64,000 nt of DNA from Craterilacuibacter sp. RT1T (GCF_023502145.1 NZ_JAMFLI010000005.1:149481-213480), one strand, 5' to 3'; positions 39,214 through 49,786 are shown, counted from the stretch's first letter. The notes: a model not told the origin generated them from the sequence alone. Translations and numbers: made by a program.

Positions 39214-39588
39214 CTACTCCCCCCTGCCCGCGCCGGCTGCGGCGAGGCGATCCAGATAATCCTGCCAGTTGATCTCGTAATGCTTGCCCAGCTGGTACAG
39301 ATAGTCCCAGCTATAAAGGCCGCTGTCGTGACCGTCGTCAAACACGATCTTGAGCGCGTAATGCCCGACCGGCTCCAGCGCAGTGATCGCCACCTGACGC
39401 TTGCCGGTTTGCAGCGTTTCCTGCCCGACGCCATGACCGCGCACCTCGGCCGAGGGCGAGTACACGCGCAGGTATTCGCACGGCAAGGTAAAGCTTGCGC
39501 CATCGTCAAAGGCAATTTCCAGCCGCTTGCTGATGGCGTGCAGCTTGATCTCGGTCGGCATGGGGCTGTTCGGTTTCAGGCCGGACAT
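39214..39588 (-). CDS. DUF971 (gamma-butyrobetaine hydroxylase N-domain-like) protein
   Basis: The 124-residue protein resembles the small domain at the N-terminus of gamma-butyrobetaine hydroxylases: KLHAISKRLEIAFDDG, LPCEYLRVYSPSAEVRGHG, VGHYALKIVFDDGHDSGLYSWDYLYQLG. Stand-alone DUF971 proteins are common beside ubiE in betaproteobacteria. They have been suggested to aid iron-sulfur cluster or quinone-related functions, but the role is unproven. It is the first gene of the ubi cluster, with the start ATG at 39588. Confidence 0.85.
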   Translation of the reverse strand: MSGLKPNSPMPTEIKLHAISKRLEIAFDDGASFTLPCEYLRVYSPSAEVRGHGVGQETLQTGKRQVAITALEPVGHYALKIVFDDGHDSGLYSWDYLYQLGKHYEINWQDYLDRLAAAGAGRGE

Positions 39589-39633
39589 GGACTCTCCAGT
39601 TTAAGAAGACAGGGGCTTTGCAGCGCGGACGGT

Positions 39634-40659
39634 TCAGCCGTCCTTGCGCTCCAGCAGCATGGCGTCGCCATAGCTGAAGAAGCGGTATTCCTTTTCCACC
39701 GCATGCGCATAGGCGGCACGCATCTCGGCGTAGCCAGCAAAGGCCGACACCAGCATCAGCAGGGTCGACTTGGGCAGGTGGAAATTGGTCAGCAGGCGGT
39801 CAACCACATTAAAGCGGTAGCCCGGCGTGATAAAGATATCGGTCTCGCCGCGCCCGGCGATCAGCTGGCCGCCACGCGCAGCCGACTCCAGCGCGCGCAT
39901 GCTGGTGGTGCCGACCGAGACCACTTTGTGCCCGGCCGCGTGCGCCGCTTCAATGGTGGCGCGCGTCTGCTCGGGGATGTCGTAGATTTCGCTGTGCATT
40001 TTGTGCTCGGCGATATTGTCCACCCGCACCGGCTGGAAAGTGCCGGCGCCCACATGCAGCGTGACATAAGCCAGCTTCACTCCGTGCGCTTCAAGGCGGG
40101 CCAGCATTTCGTCGGTAAAGTGCAGGCCGGCGGTCGGTGCGGCGACCGCACCTTGCTCCTTGGCATACACCGTCTGGTAACGCGCATCGTCGTCAGCGTC
40201 GGTATCGCGCTCGATATAAGGCGGCAGCGGCAGCTTGCCCGAGGCTTCGAGGATATCGAACAGGTTTTCTTCGGCAAGAAAGCGCAGCTTGAACAGCTCG
40301 CCCACGCGCTCGACCATCTCGGCCTGCCAGCGCCCGGCAAATACCAGACGCGTGCCCGGCTTGGGCGACTTGGAGGCGCGCACATGCGCCAGCGCCGTGT
40401 GTTCGTCCAGCACGCGCTCGATCAGGGCTTCAATCTTGCCGCCGGAGGCCTTTTCACCAAACAGGCGCGCCTTGATCACGCGCGTATCATTGAATACCAG
40501 CACATCGCCGGCAGACAAAAAGCCGGGCAGCTCGGCAAACAGGGTGTCGGCCAGCTGCGACCCTGCAACATGCAGCAGACGGCTGCCGCCACGCACCTCA
40601 GGTGGATGCTGGGCAACCAGATGTTCGGGCAGGTGGTAATCAAAATCGGAAAGCTGCAT
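39634..40659 (-). CDS. queA: tRNA preQ1(34) S-adenosylmethionine ribosyltransferase-isomerase
   Basis: The protein has about 341 residues from the ATG at 40659. It transfers and isomerises the ribosyl part of SAM onto preQ1 in tRNA, making epoxyqueuosine. The start [20 protein letters not shown] and [36 protein letters not shown] and [16 protein letters not shown] are all diagnostic of QueA. The 33-codon upstream extension has no support and runs into the promoter region. It is a single-gene unit, divergent from aroQ; tgt is not adjacent. Confidence 0.95.
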   Translation of the reverse strand: MQLSDFDYHLPEHLVAQHPPEVRGGSRLLHVAGSQLADTLFAELPGFLSAGDVLVFNDTRVIKARLFGEKASGGKIEALIERVLDEHTALAHVRASKSPKPGTRLVFAGRWQAEMVERVGELFKLRFLAEENLFDILEASGKLPLPPYIERDTDADDDARYQTVYAKEQGAVAAPTAGLHFTDEMLARLEAHGVKLAYVTLHVGAGTFQPVRVDNIAEHKMHSEIYDIPEQTRATIEAAHAAGHKVVSVGTTSMRALESAARGGQLIAGRGETDIFITPGYRFNVVDRLLTNFHLPKSTLLMLVSAFAGYAEMRAAYAHAVEKEYRFFSYGDAMLLERKDG

Positions 40660-40929
40660 GGCGGCACACATATAAGGCAAATGATGGCGATTATACCTGC
40701 GCCATTCACTTAACGGCACGCCGCTTGCATGACCATGCGGCCTCTTGCGCCAGATCAAACTCGCTTTGACCCGACTGGCACAGAATTGCGACGATGCGTT
40801 AGAATGCCTGCCAACCCTAGTGCATAAACTCTATATGACCATCAACAGCGACTGCTCATATCTCACATCTGGGCTTCAATTTCTGCAAAAGCTGGACTTT
40901 ATGCGCCCATTTGCGGCAAACTTGCGCCC

Positions 40930-41415
40930 ATGATGAAAGCTGACAGCGTGCCGGCCTTGCGCCGTATTCTGGTTTTGCATGGCCCCAACCTGAACTTGCT
41001 CGGGCTGCGCGAGCCACAACATTACGGTCGCGACACGCTGGCAGATATCAACCAGCGCCTGATACAGCAGGCCAAAGCCGCCGGTTTCCCCCTGGAAACC
41101 CTGCAAAGCAATGCCGAACATGTGCTGATAGAGCGCGTGCATGCGGCGCTAAATGACGGCACGGCTTTTATCATCATTAATCCCGCCGCCTTTACCCATA
41201 CCAGCGTCGCCCTGCGCGATGCACTGGCTGGCGTCAAGATTCCGTTTATTGAAGTTCACCTGTCCAATGTCCACGCCCGTGAACCCTTCCGCCAGCATTC
41301 GTATTTTTCCGATCTGGCGCAAGGCGTGATCTGCGGACTCGGTGCTTGCGGTTACGAACTGGCTCTGACTCATGTGCTGATGCAAATGGCTCAGACGCCC
41401 AATCCAACAATCTAA
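40930..41415 (+). CDS. aroQ: 3-Dehydroquinate dehydratase, type II
   Basis: The 161-residue dodecameric-type enzyme converts 3-dehydroquinate to 3-dehydroshikimate. Motifs are [17 protein letters not shown] at the start, [17 protein letters not shown], and [18 protein letters not shown] with the catalytic-site His and Arg. The usual QSNxEG sequence reads QSNAEH here, a small deviation worth noting. Either of two adjacent Met codons may be the start. It lies 17 bp upstream of accB, the common aroQ-accB-accC order. Confidence 0.92.
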   Translation: MMKADSVPALRRILVLHGPNLNLLGLREPQHYGRDTLADINQRLIQQAKAAGFPLETLQSNAEHVLIERVHAALNDGTAFIIINPAAFTHTSVALRDALAGVKIPFIEVHLSNVHAREPFRQHSYFSDLAQGVICGLGACGYELALTHVLMQMAQTPNPTI

Positions 41416-41432
41416 AAGAAATTAGGATCAGC

Positions 41433-41891
41433 ATGGACCTGCGCAAACTGAAAAAACTGATCGACCTGGTGGAAGAGTCCGGCATTGCCGAACTGGAGGT
41501 CACCGAAGGTGAAGAAAAAGTCCGCATTACCCGCGTGACACAGAACAACCAGATGTTTGCTCAAGCCATGCAATACCATCAGCTGCCACCGGCCGCACCT
41601 GCTGCCGCACCCGCTCCGGCCCCGGCTGCCGTGGTGGAAGTGGCACCGGCCAACAATGCCGCGGCCGTCAAGTCGCCTATGGTCGGCACCTTCTACCGCT
41701 CGGCAAGCCCCGGCTCCAAGCCCTTTATCGAAGTCGGCCAGCAAGTAGCCGTTGGCGACACGCTGTGCATTATCGAAGCGATGAAGCTGATGAACGAAAT
41801 CGAAGCCGATCGCGCCGGTGTGGTCAAGGCCATCGTGGCCGAAGATGGCCAGCCGGTAGAATACGGCGAACCGCTATTCATCATCGAGTAA
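41433..41891 (+). CDS. accB: Acetyl-CoA carboxylase biotin carboxyl carrier protein
   Basis: The 152-residue protein starts [23 protein letters not shown], has an Ala/Pro-rich flexible linker (about 53-75) and a C-terminal biotinyl domain with the biotin-accepting Lys in EAMKLMN. It carries carboxybiotin between the AccC and AccAD activities in fatty-acid synthesis. In-frame starts further upstream lie inside aroQ and are not used. A 95-bp gap with partly complementary GGAGCA/TGCTCC segments separates it from accC. Confidence 0.95.
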   Translation: MDLRKLKKLIDLVEESGIAELEVTEGEEKVRITRVTQNNQMFAQAMQYHQLPPAAPAAAPAPAPAAVVEVAPANNAAAVKSPMVGTFYRSASPGSKPFIEVGQQVAVGDTLCIIEAMKLMNEIEADRAGVVKAIVAEDGQPVEYGEPLFIIE

Positions 41892-41986
41892 GGCTGCCAG
41901 CACGCCTTGGGAGGAGCAGGACGCGGATCGCTAGCCGGTCGGCCTCTTGCTCCTTGCCGTTCTCACGCCCTGCGGAGATATGATTC

Positions 41987-43342
41987 ATGTTTGAAAAAAT
42001 CCTGATCGCCAACCGTGGCGAAATTGCCCTGCGCATCCAGCGTGCCTGCCGTGAAATGGGCATCAAGACTGTCGTGGTCTATTCCGAAGCCGACCGCGAA
42101 GCCAAATACGTCAAGCTGGCCGATGAAGCGGTCTGCATCGGCCCGGCGCCATCGGCCAAGAGCTATCTGCATGTGCCGGCCATTATCGCGGCCGCCGAAG
42201 TCACCGATGCGCAAGCCATTCACCCCGGCTACGGCTTCCTGTCGGAAAACGCCGACTTTGCCGAACGCGTCGAGCAGTCCGGCTTTGTGTTTATCGGCCC
42301 GCGCCCGGAGACGATTCGCCAGATGGGCGACAAGGTGTCGGCCAAGCATGCCATGATCGCCTCCGGCGTGCCTTGCGTACCCGGCTCGGAAGGCGCGCTG
42401 CCGGACGACAACGATGAAATCATCAAGATCGCCAAGAAAATCGGCTATCCGATCATTATCAAGGCTTCCGGCGGTGGCGGTGGACGCGGCATGCGCGTGG
42501 TGCATACCGAAGCGGCGCTGCTGAACTCGGTCGAAATGACGCGTACCGAAGCGGGGGCCGCCTTCGGCAACCCGACCGTGTATATGGAAAAGTACCTGCA
42601 GGAGCCGCGCCATATCGAGATTCAGGTGCTGTCCGACGAGTACGGCGACGCCATCTATCTGGGCGAGCGTGACTGCTCCATGCAGCGCCGCCACCAGAAA
42701 ATCATCGAAGAAGCCCCGGCACCGGGCATTACCGACAAACAGCGGCAGAAAATCGGTGAGGCCTGCGCCGCCGCCTGCCGCCGCATCGGCTACCGTGGCG
42801 CCGGCACCTTCGAGTTCCTGTACGAAAACGGCGAGTTCTACTTTATCGAGATGAACACCCGCGTTCAGGTCGAGCACCCGGTGACCGAGCTGATTACCGG
42901 CATCGACATCGTGCAGGAGCAGATCCGCATCGCCGCCGGCGAGAAGCTGCGCTACAAGCAAAAAGACGTGCATATCAAGGGCCACTCCATCGAGTGCCGC
43001 ATTAATGCCGAAGACCCGTTTACCTTTGTGCCAAGCCCGGGCAAGATCGACGGTTACCATCCGGCCGGCGGCCCCGGCATCCGGGTCGATTCGCACATCT
43101 ATCAGGGCTATACCGTGCCATCGCATTACGACTCCATGGTCGGCAAGGTGATTTCCTACGGCGATACCCGCGACCAGGCGATGGCGCGCATGCGCATTGC
43201 CCTGTCCGAGATGGCGATTTCCGGCATCAAGACCAATATTCCGCTACATCAGGAACTGCTGCTGGATAACGCGTTCCGTCGTGGCGGCACCAGCATTCAC
43301 TATCTGGAAGAGCGACTCGCCCAGAGGAAAAAAGGAAACTGA
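41987..43342 (+). CDS. accC: Acetyl-CoA carboxylase, biotin carboxylase subunit
   Basis: The 451-residue ATP-grasp enzyme starts [25 protein letters not shown]. It has the glycine-rich ATP loop [12 protein letters not shown], the metal/ATP site [14 protein letters not shown] and the C-terminal biotin carboxylase domain ([12 protein letters not shown]). It carboxylates the biotin on AccB. Length and motifs are canonical. It is followed after one base by prmA, so the accBC transcript probably continues. Confidence 0.97.
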   Translation: MFEKILIANRGEIALRIQRACREMGIKTVVVYSEADREAKYVKLADEAVCIGPAPSAKSYLHVPAIIAAAEVTDAQAIHPGYGFLSENADFAERVEQSGFVFIGPRPETIRQMGDKVSAKHAMIASGVPCVPGSEGALPDDNDEIIKIAKKIGYPIIIKASGGGGGRGMRVVHTEAALLNSVEMTRTEAGAAFGNPTVYMEKYLQEPRHIEIQVLSDEYGDAIYLGERDCSMQRRHQKIIEEAPAPGITDKQRQKIGEACAAACRRIGYRGAGTFEFLYENGEFYFIEMNTRVQVEHPVTELITGIDIVQEQIRIAAGEKLRYKQKDVHIKGHSIECRINAEDPFTFVPSPGKIDGYHPAGGPGIRVDSHIYQGYTVPSHYDSMVGKVISYGDTRDQAMARMRIALSEMAISGIKTNIPLHQELLLDNAFRRGGTSIHYLEERLAQRKKGN

Positions 43343-43343
43343 T

Positions 43344-44234
43344 ATGGCCTGGCAACAAGCCACCATTGATACCGATTCGGCCGTGGCCGAACAATTTGCC
43401 GATGCGCTGATGGATGCAGGCTGCCTGTCTGCCGCCATCGAAGACGCACTGGCCGGCACCGAAGCCGAGCAGCCCATCTTCGGCGAGCCGGGTGAACCGG
43501 TCGAGCAGATGTGGAAAAGCAGCAAGATCATTGCGCTGTTCGAAGAGCACGCCGACCTGGCGCTGATGATTGCCGCTGCCGCCAACGCGACCGGCATTGC
43601 ACTGCCACACTACACGCTGGAGCGGGTAGAAGAGCAGGACTGGGTGCGTCTGACCCAGAGCCAGTTCGATCCTATCCGCATCTCGGAACGGCTGTGGATC
43701 ACGCCGACCTGGCATGATGCGCCGGACGCCAACGCCATCAATCTGCAACTGGATCCGGGCCTGGCTTTCGGCACCGGCAGCCACCCGACGACGCGTCTGT
43801 GCCTGCAATGGCTGGATGCGAATATCAAGGGCGGCGAGACGGTGCTCGACTATGGCTGCGGCTCCGGCATTCTTGCCATTGCCGCCCTCAAGCTGGGTGC
43901 GGGCGAGGTCGCCGGCGTCGATATCGATGCACAGGCGGTACGCGCCAGTCTGGACAATGCCGCACAAAACGGCGTTAGCGGCATCTTCTGCCTGCCGGAT
44001 GCCACGCCGGAAACCAAGGTCGATGTGGTACTGGCCAATATTCTGGCCAATCCGCTGCGCCTTCTGGGCGAGATGCTGGCCAGCCATGTGAAAACCGGCG
44101 GCAAGATCGTACTGTCCGGCATTTTGCAGGAGCAGGCCGAAGAGCTGTCCGCCATCTACAACACCTGGTTTGATATGGAAGCCCCGGTATTCGACGAGGG
44201 CTGGACCCGACTGACCGGAACACGACGCGCCTGA
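43344..44234 (+). CDS. prmA: Ribosomal protein L11 methyltransferase
   Basis: The 296-residue SAM-dependent methyltransferase trimethylates ribosomal protein L11. The start is ATG 43344, one base after the accC stop and behind AAGGAAAC; the longer frame inside accC is a shadow. Features are an N-terminal substrate-recognition domain (about 1-90), GLAFGTGSHPTTRLCLQWL, motif I VLDYGCGSGILAIAALKLGA and NILANPL. The accC-prmA junction is common in betaproteobacteria. Confidence 0.93.
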   Translation: MAWQQATIDTDSAVAEQFADALMDAGCLSAAIEDALAGTEAEQPIFGEPGEPVEQMWKSSKIIALFEEHADLALMIAAAANATGIALPHYTLERVEEQDWVRLTQSQFDPIRISERLWITPTWHDAPDANAINLQLDPGLAFGTGSHPTTRLCLQWLDANIKGGETVLDYGCGSGILAIAALKLGAGEVAGVDIDAQAVRASLDNAAQNGVSGIFCLPDATPETKVDVVLANILANPLRLLGEMLASHVKTGGKIVLSGILQEQAEELSAIYNTWFDMEAPVFDEGWTRLTGTRRA

Positions 44235-44237
44235 TCC

Positions 44238-45329
44238 ATGCAAACTACACAATGCCCGCAGTGCCAGACCCGATTCAAGGTCAGCGATGAACAATTGGCT
44301 GTCGCTGGCGGCTTTGTCCGCTGCGGGCACTGTGCGCATGTGTTCAATGCCAGCGAATTTTTGCAGGCCATGCCGGGCACTCCGCCCGTGGTCGATGCCC
44401 CGCCTATGGCGCCGTCGACCGATGATTTCGAGCTGGAGTTGCCCGACTTCGATCCGGCCGACTACTTGCCGGAAACAGAAAAAAACAGCAGTGCCGAGCC
44501 GCTCGCCGTGACGCCCGAGCCAGAGCCTGAAACTGAGCCTGAACCCGAGCCGCCGCTCGCGGAAAATCCGGACATTGCCGAATTCCAGCAAGCCCTGGCC
44601 GATGCGCTGCGTGCGCCCAAACAGGCTTCGCGCAGCATAGAGCCACCGGATGCGGCCCCCCATTTGCCGCTGGGCAATCCGTTTGCAGAAGCGGAGCCGG
44701 CGGACATCCTGCATACGGCACGCAAGCCGCGTCAGGAGCCGGTCATGGAGGCGGTGCCCCCGATTCCGGAGAGCCCGCTGATGCCGCCACCGGCGCAAGA
44801 AGCGCCCGCCCGCAATAAAGCAAGCCGTAGCAAGCACGGAGCGCTCGGTGCAGCGCTGGGCGTTGCCGCCGTGGTGGGGCTGTTTGTACTGGCAGCCCAG
44901 CTGATCTATCTGAACCGCACCCGCATCAGTGCCGAACTGCCGGAGTTGCGCCCGGTACTCGAACAAACCTGCGCCCGTCTGGGCTGCACCGTGCCCCTGC
45001 CTGCCGATCGCCAGTTGTTGCGTACCGAATGGTCGGAGTTGACGGTGGTGCCGGATCATCCCGGCCTGGTTCAGTTCACCGCCATCCTGAAAAACCATGC
45101 CCGTTATCCACAGGCATGGCCGGCGATGGAGCTGACCCTGACCGATAGCGAAGACCGGGTCCTGGTACGTAAAGTCCTGCCCCCGGCCGACTATCTGCCG
45201 CCGGCCGAGCTCAAGGCCGGGCGCTTTGCCGCCGGCAGCCAGATACGCGTCAGCCAGCGCTTCGATGCCGCCCGCTTGGGCGCACGCAACAAGTCGCTGG
45301 GCTATAGCGTGAACTGGCTTTACCCTTAA
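44238..45329 (+). CDS. Zinc-ribbon and DUF3426 domain membrane protein
   Basis: The 363-residue protein has an N-terminal MJ0042-type zinc ribbon with Cys6, Cys9, Cys29 and Cys32, a long acidic, Pro/Glu-rich low-complexity region (about 55-195, with EPEPETEPEPEPP), one membrane helix (about 200-222) and a periplasmic DUF3426 domain (about 240-363, with two Cys in CARLGC). Function is unknown; the family regularly follows prmA, as here with a 3-bp gap. It may sense or organise something at the membrane, but that is speculation. Confidence 0.85.
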   Translation: MQTTQCPQCQTRFKVSDEQLAVAGGFVRCGHCAHVFNASEFLQAMPGTPPVVDAPPMAPSTDDFELELPDFDPADYLPETEKNSSAEPLAVTPEPEPETEPEPEPPLAENPDIAEFQQALADALRAPKQASRSIEPPDAAPHLPLGNPFAEAEPADILHTARKPRQEPVMEAVPPIPESPLMPPPAQEAPARNKASRSKHGALGAALGVAAVVGLFVLAAQLIYLNRTRISAELPELRPVLEQTCARLGCTVPLPADRQLLRTEWSELTVVPDHPGLVQFTAILKNHARYPQAWPAMELTLTDSEDRVLVRKVLPPADYLPPAELKAGRFAAGSQIRVSQRFDAARLGARNKSLGYSVNWLYP

Positions 45330-45674
45330 GCCAGCCCTCTTGCCCCCCCCTGCCGGCATCGTGCCGGCGGGGGACTGCCTAGTCTTCCCCTGCCTGACCC
45401 CGCCCCGCCTTGGAAAAAGGCCATGCACCCGTTACCCGTTGGCGCAGCTGCGCTTTGAATCTAGTGGCCGCGCACGGCAGCAGCCTCGCGGGGCTGACGC
45501 ATGCATACCGCGCATGGCATGGCATCAACGTGTAATGGGGACACAGCAGCCCGCCCTGCCCGCTGCTTAGCCACAGCACCAAGCAACGCCAAATGCATTT
45601 AATTGTTATTAAGCAATTGCTTATGCATATAAAACACCCTCCACTAGTGCAATCACCAACCGAGAAAAGGTGCA
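45330..45674. other. Intergenic region upstream of the tor operon, with a repeat fragment
   Basis: No gene is supported. The segment 45491-45526 is a degenerate inverted copy of the left end of the dispersed structured repeat (GGCTGACGCA...CGCATGGCATG), comparable to 34083-34118 reversed. The remainder has no visible structure until the FNR-type boxes. Confidence 0.55.
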
Positions 45675-45688
45675 TTGACACAGATCAA
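45675..45688. promoter_or_regulatory. FNR-type box 1 upstream of torE
   Basis: TTGAC-N4-ATCAA, one mismatch from the FNR consensus TTGAT-N4-ATCAA. It lies 44 bp upstream of a perfect second box. Confidence 0.65.
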
Positions 45689-45718
45689 CGCAATCAAAAA
45701 CAGCGCACCATACAATCT

Positions 45719-45732
45719 TTGATTGTGATCAA
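45719..45732. promoter_or_regulatory. FNR-type box 2 upstream of torE, perfect consensus
   Basis: TTGATTGTGATCAA is an exact TTGAT-N4-ATCAA. A TAATAT hexamer at 45763-45768 could be the -10 of a promoter activated from this box. This predicts induction of the tor operon when oxygen is low. CRP-type binding to the same dyad is an alternative. Confidence 0.75.
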
Positions 45733-45872
45733 TCGCTTTGCATTAAAAGCATTGCAACTCAATAATATCCGCATAGCCGGATAGCCATAGCGAACGGCCA
45801 GCACATGCGGCAGCGGGAAAAACCAAGCTGCCTCGGGCTGACTGCGAGCCCCTTTTATACAGAGACGCCCTT

Positions 45873-46034
45873 ATGCAAGAGCCCACCCCGCCAAGCCGGT
45901 CCAATAGCGACTGGAAAAAAATGCTATTGCTCGCCTTTATCGGCTTGCCTGTCACCATGGCCGCCCTGATCGCCCTCTACGGCTTTGTGCTCTGGGGTCT
46001 GCAAGTGATGTTTTTCGGCCCTCCCGGCGCCTGA
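45873..46034 (+). CDS. torE: TorE/NapE-family small membrane protein
   Basis: This 53-residue protein has a hydrophilic N-terminus (MQEPTPPSRSNSDWKKM) and one membrane helix (about 18-48, LLLAFIGLPVTMAALIALYG), ending FFGPPGA. TorE and NapE are short single-helix proteins encoded in front of TMAO or nitrate reductase operons, where they may help anchor or assemble the electron-transfer complex; the exact role is not settled. It begins 141 bp after the perfect FNR box and lies 48 bp upstream of torC. Confidence 0.82.
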   Translation: MQEPTPPSRSNSDWKKMLLLAFIGLPVTMAALIALYGFVLWGLQVMFFGPPGA

Positions 46035-46082
46035 CCTCTCATCTCCCCACGCTTAAGCACCTCAGACATCTAGGAATTACGC

Positions 46083-47264
46083 ATGAAAAAAATATGGCGC
46101 TGGCTCGCTGAATTATTCAGCAAGCCATCCACACGCATCGGTTTGGGCGTACTGGTTACGGTGGGTTTTATTGCCGGCATTCTGGCCTGGCAAGGTTTCA
46201 ACAAGGCCATGGATCTCACTAATACCACTGAATTCTGTGTCAGCTGCCACACCATGCAGGGCAACCAGACCGAGCTGAAACCCACCGTACACGGCACCAA
46301 CCGTAGCGGCGTCACGCCGGGCTGCCCGGACTGCCACGTCCCGCATGACTTCTCCGACAAAATCGCCCGCAAAATGAAGGCCAGTGTAGAAGTCTGGTCT
46401 CATCTGACCGGCAAGATCGGCACGGCGGATAAATTCGAAGCCCATCGCCTGCGTCTGGCACAAAACGAGTGGGACCGCTTCAAGGCCAATGGCTCGAAAG
46501 AGTGCCGAACCTGCCATGACTACAGCAAGATGGACTTCGACAAAATGCGCCCGGCTTCGCAAGAGCCGATGCGCGGCGCGGCCGAACGCGACCAAAGCTG
46601 CATGGATTGCCACAAAGGCATTGCCCACCACATGCCGGATATGAAAAACAGCCATAACCCGGCCTTCGACAGTCTGGTTCAGGCGGCCGACAGCACCCGC
46701 ATCCAGGATGGCAACAGCTACATCAATGCCCTGCCGCGCGAGCTCTACAGCGATGAAGCACTAGGCAAGGCCGCCGGCCGTATCGAGATTGCCACCCCGC
46801 TCAAAGTCTTGAAGCAGGTCGGGGATGCACAGCAGATCGAACTGCTGGCCTGGCGCAAGAGCAAGGGTTACGGCCGCGTCTGGTATAGCCAGTTCGGCAT
46901 GAACATCGTTGTCGCCACGCTGGACAAGGCGACGGCACAGGACAAGTCGCTGGTAGAGGTTCTGGAAAGCAAGGAAGACCCGAATACCGGCCTGATCTGG
47001 CAAAAAGTGCGTGCCGTATTCTGGACCAAACAAGGTGGCGTCATGGAGTCGGCCGATCCGATCTGGGATGTTGCGCGCAACAGCTACCAGACCAGTTGCA
47101 GCGTCTGCCACAAACAGCCCGATGTTGCCCACTTCGACAGCAACACCTGGCCAGGCCTGTTCAGCGGCATGGTGGGCTTTACCAATATGGACAAGGATAC
47201 CCAGGCACTGGTGCTCAAGTATCTGCAGAACCATTCGTCCGACTTCGATAAAACCGCGCACTGA
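46083..47264 (+). CDS. torC: Pentahaem c-type cytochrome TorC
   Basis: The 393-residue protein has an N-terminal membrane anchor (about 18-38) and five CxxCH haem sites: CVSCH, CPDCH, CRTCH, CMDCH in the NapC/NirT-like domain and CSVCH in the C-terminal domain. It takes electrons from the quinol pool and passes them to TorA in the periplasm. Length and haem number match TorC. AGGA lies before the ATG; torA starts 12 bp after its stop. Confidence 0.95.
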   Translation: MKKIWRWLAELFSKPSTRIGLGVLVTVGFIAGILAWQGFNKAMDLTNTTEFCVSCHTMQGNQTELKPTVHGTNRSGVTPGCPDCHVPHDFSDKIARKMKASVEVWSHLTGKIGTADKFEAHRLRLAQNEWDRFKANGSKECRTCHDYSKMDFDKMRPASQEPMRGAAERDQSCMDCHKGIAHHMPDMKNSHNPAFDSLVQAADSTRIQDGNSYINALPRELYSDEALGKAAGRIEIATPLKVLKQVGDAQQIELLAWRKSKGYGRVWYSQFGMNIVVATLDKATAQDKSLVEVLESKEDPNTGLIWQKVRAVFWTKQGGVMESADPIWDVARNSYQTSCSVCHKQPDVAHFDSNTWPGLFSGMVGFTNMDKDTQALVLKYLQNHSSDFDKTAH

Positions 47265-47275
47265 GGAAAGCAATA

Positions 47276-49786
47276 ATGATAAACAATTCACGGCGTACTT
47301 TTTTGAAGGGTCTGACGCTGGCCTCCATGACGGCGCTGATCGGCCCCAGCCTGCTGTCTATCGGCGATGCCGCTGCCGCGCCGGCGGCCGGTGCCGGTGC
47401 CGGTGCCGGTGCCGGTGCCAACAATGATGGCTGGAAAATGGCCGGCTCGCACTGGGGCGCATTCCGCGCCCGCATCGCGGGCGGCAAGGTCGTAGAAGTC
47501 CGTGCCTTTGAACACGACAAGCACCCGACCGAAATGCTAAACGGCATTATCGGCCTGATCTACAGCCCGTCGCGTATCCGCTACCCCATGGTGCGTCTGG
47601 ATTGGCTGAAAAACCGGCACCGCAGCAATACTGCCGAGCGCGGCGACAACCGTTTCGTGCGGGTCACTTGGGACGAGGCACTGGATCTGGTGTACGGCGA
47701 GATGGAACGCGTCCAGCAGACCTACGGCCCGTCGGGCCTGCATACCGGTCTGGTCGGCTGGCGCCAGACCGGCCAGTTCCATACCTGCGGCAACCATATG
47801 CTGCGCGCCGTCGGCATGCACGGCCATACGGTCACCACCGCGGGCGACTACTCGACCGGTGCCGGTCAGGTCATCATGCCCTATGTACTGGGTTCGACCG
47901 AGGTGTACTCGCAAGGTACATCGTGGGAGCTGATTCTCAAGCACAGCAAGAACATCATCTTCTGGGCCAGCGATCCGGTTAAAAACCTGCAGGTTGGCTG
48001 GAACTGCGAGACGCACGAATCCTACGCCTATATCGAACAGCTCAAGGGCAAGATCGCGCGCAAGGAAATCCGCGTCATCAGCATCGACCCGGTACGCAGC
48101 AAGACCCAGAACTATCTGGCGTGCGAAAAGCAGTACGTCAATCCGATGACCGACGTGGCGCTGATGCTGGGCATCGCACATACGCTGTATAGCGAGAAGC
48201 TGTACAACAAGCAGTTCCTCGACAGCTATGCGCTGGGCTTCGAGCAGTTCCTGCCCTACTTGCTGGGCACGGCGGCGGACAAGACCGCCAAAACGCCGGA
48301 ATGGGCGGCAGCGATCTGCGGCGTTCCGGCGGCACGCATCCGCGAACTGGCCCGCCTGATGGCCAAGGAGCGCACCCAGCTGATCTTTGGCTGGGCCATC
48401 CAGCGCCAGCAGCACGGCGAACAGCCGTACTGGATGGGTGCGGTACTGGCGGCCATGCTCGGCCAGATCGGTTTGCCCGGTGGCGGCATCAGCTATGCCC
48501 ACCATTACAGCTCGATCGGCGTCCCCGCATCCGGCGCAGCCATGCCGGGCGCCTTCCCGCTCAATCTGGATGCCGGCAAGAAGCCGAAATATCCCAGCAC
48601 CGATTACAAAGGCTATAGCGCGGTCATTCCGTGTGCACGCGCCATCGATGCCCTGCTCGAACCGGGCAAGGTGATCGATTACAACGGCAGCAAGGTCAAA
48701 CTGCCGCCTTACAAAATGGCGATCTACTGCGGCTCTAACCAGTGGCACCGCCAGCAAGACCGCAACAAGATGAAGAAGGCGTTTCGTGCGCTGGAGACCG
48801 TGGTCAGCGTCGACTACACCTGGACGGCGACCTGCCGTTTCGCCGACATCGTCCTGCCGGCCTGCACCCAGTTTGAACGCAACGATATCGACGCTTACGG
48901 CTCCTACAGCAATCGCGGCGTTATCGCCATGCACAAGCTGGTCGACCCGCTCTTCCATTCACGCCCGGACTTCGAGATTTTCCGCGAGCTGACGCGCCGC
49001 TTCGGCCGCGACAAGGAGTACTCGCGCGGGATGGAGGAAATGGAATGGGTGCAGCAGCTGTACGAGCAGTGCCGCAAGGAAAACGGCAGCAAGTTCCCCA
49101 TGCCGGCATTTGCCGAATTCTGGCAAAAAGGTTATGTCCTGTTTCCCAAGGGCAAGCCCTCGACCCGCCACGCCGATTTCCGCGAAGATGCCGAGATCAA
49201 TGCTCTGGGTACCCCATCGGGCTTTATCGAGATCTACAGCCGCAAGATCGCCAACTATAAATACCCGGATTGCCCGGGTCATCCGGTATGGCTGGAAAAG
49301 AACGAACGCTCGCACGGCGGCCCCAAGTCTGAACGCTACCCGCTGTGGATGCAGTCGGTACACCCGGACAAGCGACTGCACTCGCAGATGTGCGACTCCG
49401 AGCCCTTGCGTGCGACCTATGCCATCCAGGGACGTGAACCGCTGTTTATCAGCCCGCAAGATGCCAAGAAACGCGGCATCCGCCACGGCGATCTGCTGCG
49501 CGTATTCAATGACCGTGGCCAGGCGCTGGTGGGGGCCCATGTCTCGGCTGACTTCCCGCCCGGCGTAGTCCGCCTGCAAGAAGGGGCATGGTATGGCCCG
49601 ACCGGCCCGGAAATCGGTGCACTGGATACCTATGGCGACCCGAACACCCTGACGCAGGATATCGGTACCTCGCGCCTGGCTCAGGCGATCAGCGCCAACA
49701 CCTGTCTGGTTCAGGTCGAAAAATACACCGGTAAAGTACCGGCCGTCACCGCGTTTGGCGGCCCCAAGGAAGTCAAACCCAAATGA
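47276..49786 (+). CDS. torA: Trimethylamine-N-oxide reductase TorA
   Basis: This 836-residue molybdopterin enzyme reduces TMAO to trimethylamine in the periplasm. It has a twin-arginine signal (NSRRTFLKG), then a Gly-Ala repeat linker (about 40-50). The catalytic core shows [21 protein letters not shown], where the Ser is expected to coordinate molybdenum, [30 protein letters not shown], and the C-terminal MGD-binding domain ([28 protein letters not shown]). The sequence follows E. coli TorA throughout, so DMSO or BSO reductase activity is less likely. The stop overlaps the torD start by ATGA. Confidence 0.96.
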   Translation: MINNSRRTFLKGLTLASMTALIGPSLLSIGDAAAAPAAGAGAGAGAGANNDGWKMAGSHWGAFRARIAGGKVVEVRAFEHDKHPTEMLNGIIGLIYSPSRIRYPMVRLDWLKNRHRSNTAERGDNRFVRVTWDEALDLVYGEMERVQQTYGPSGLHTGLVGWRQTGQFHTCGNHMLRAVGMHGHTVTTAGDYSTGAGQVIMPYVLGSTEVYSQGTSWELILKHSKNIIFWASDPVKNLQVGWNCETHESYAYIEQLKGKIARKEIRVISIDPVRSKTQNYLACEKQYVNPMTDVALMLGIAHTLYSEKLYNKQFLDSYALGFEQFLPYLLGTAADKTAKTPEWAAAICGVPAARIRELARLMAKERTQLIFGWAIQRQQHGEQPYWMGAVLAAMLGQIGLPGGGISYAHHYSSIGVPASGAAMPGAFPLNLDAGKKPKYPSTDYKGYSAVIPCARAIDALLEPGKVIDYNGSKVKLPPYKMAIYCGSNQWHRQQDRNKMKKAFRALETVVSVDYTWTATCRFADIVLPACTQFERNDIDAYGSYSNRGVIAMHKLVDPLFHSRPDFEIFRELTRRFGRDKEYSRGMEEMEWVQQLYEQCRKENGSKFPMPAFAEFWQKGYVLFPKGKPSTRHADFREDAEINALGTPSGFIEIYSRKIANYKYPDCPGHPVWLEKNERSHGGPKSERYPLWMQSVHPDKRLHSQMCDSEPLRATYAIQGREPLFISPQDAKKRGIRHGDLLRVFNDRGQALVGAHVSADFPPGVVRLQEGAWYGPTGPEIGALDTYGDPNTLTQDIGTSRLAQAISANTCLVQVEKYTGKVPAVTAFGGPKEVKPK
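47390..47419 (+). repeat. Hexanucleotide repeat (GGTGCC)x5 in torA
   Basis: Five perfect GGTGCC units encode (Gly-Ala)5 just after the Tat signal cleavage region. Copy-number change would lengthen or shorten the linker without shifting the frame. Confidence 0.9.

Noticed and set aside
40745..40933. 62-codon plus-strand frame upstream of aroQ
   Set aside because: Lies in the queA-aroQ promoter gap and overlaps the aroQ start; no family, no ribosome-binding site.
41892..41986. Attenuator between accB and accC
   Set aside because: GGAGCA/TGCTCC segments can pair, but the stem is short, the loop long and there is no T tract.
45593..45784. 63-codon frame upstream of torE
   Set aside because: Covers both FNR-type boxes and the candidate promoter; composition is that of AT-rich regulatory DNA.
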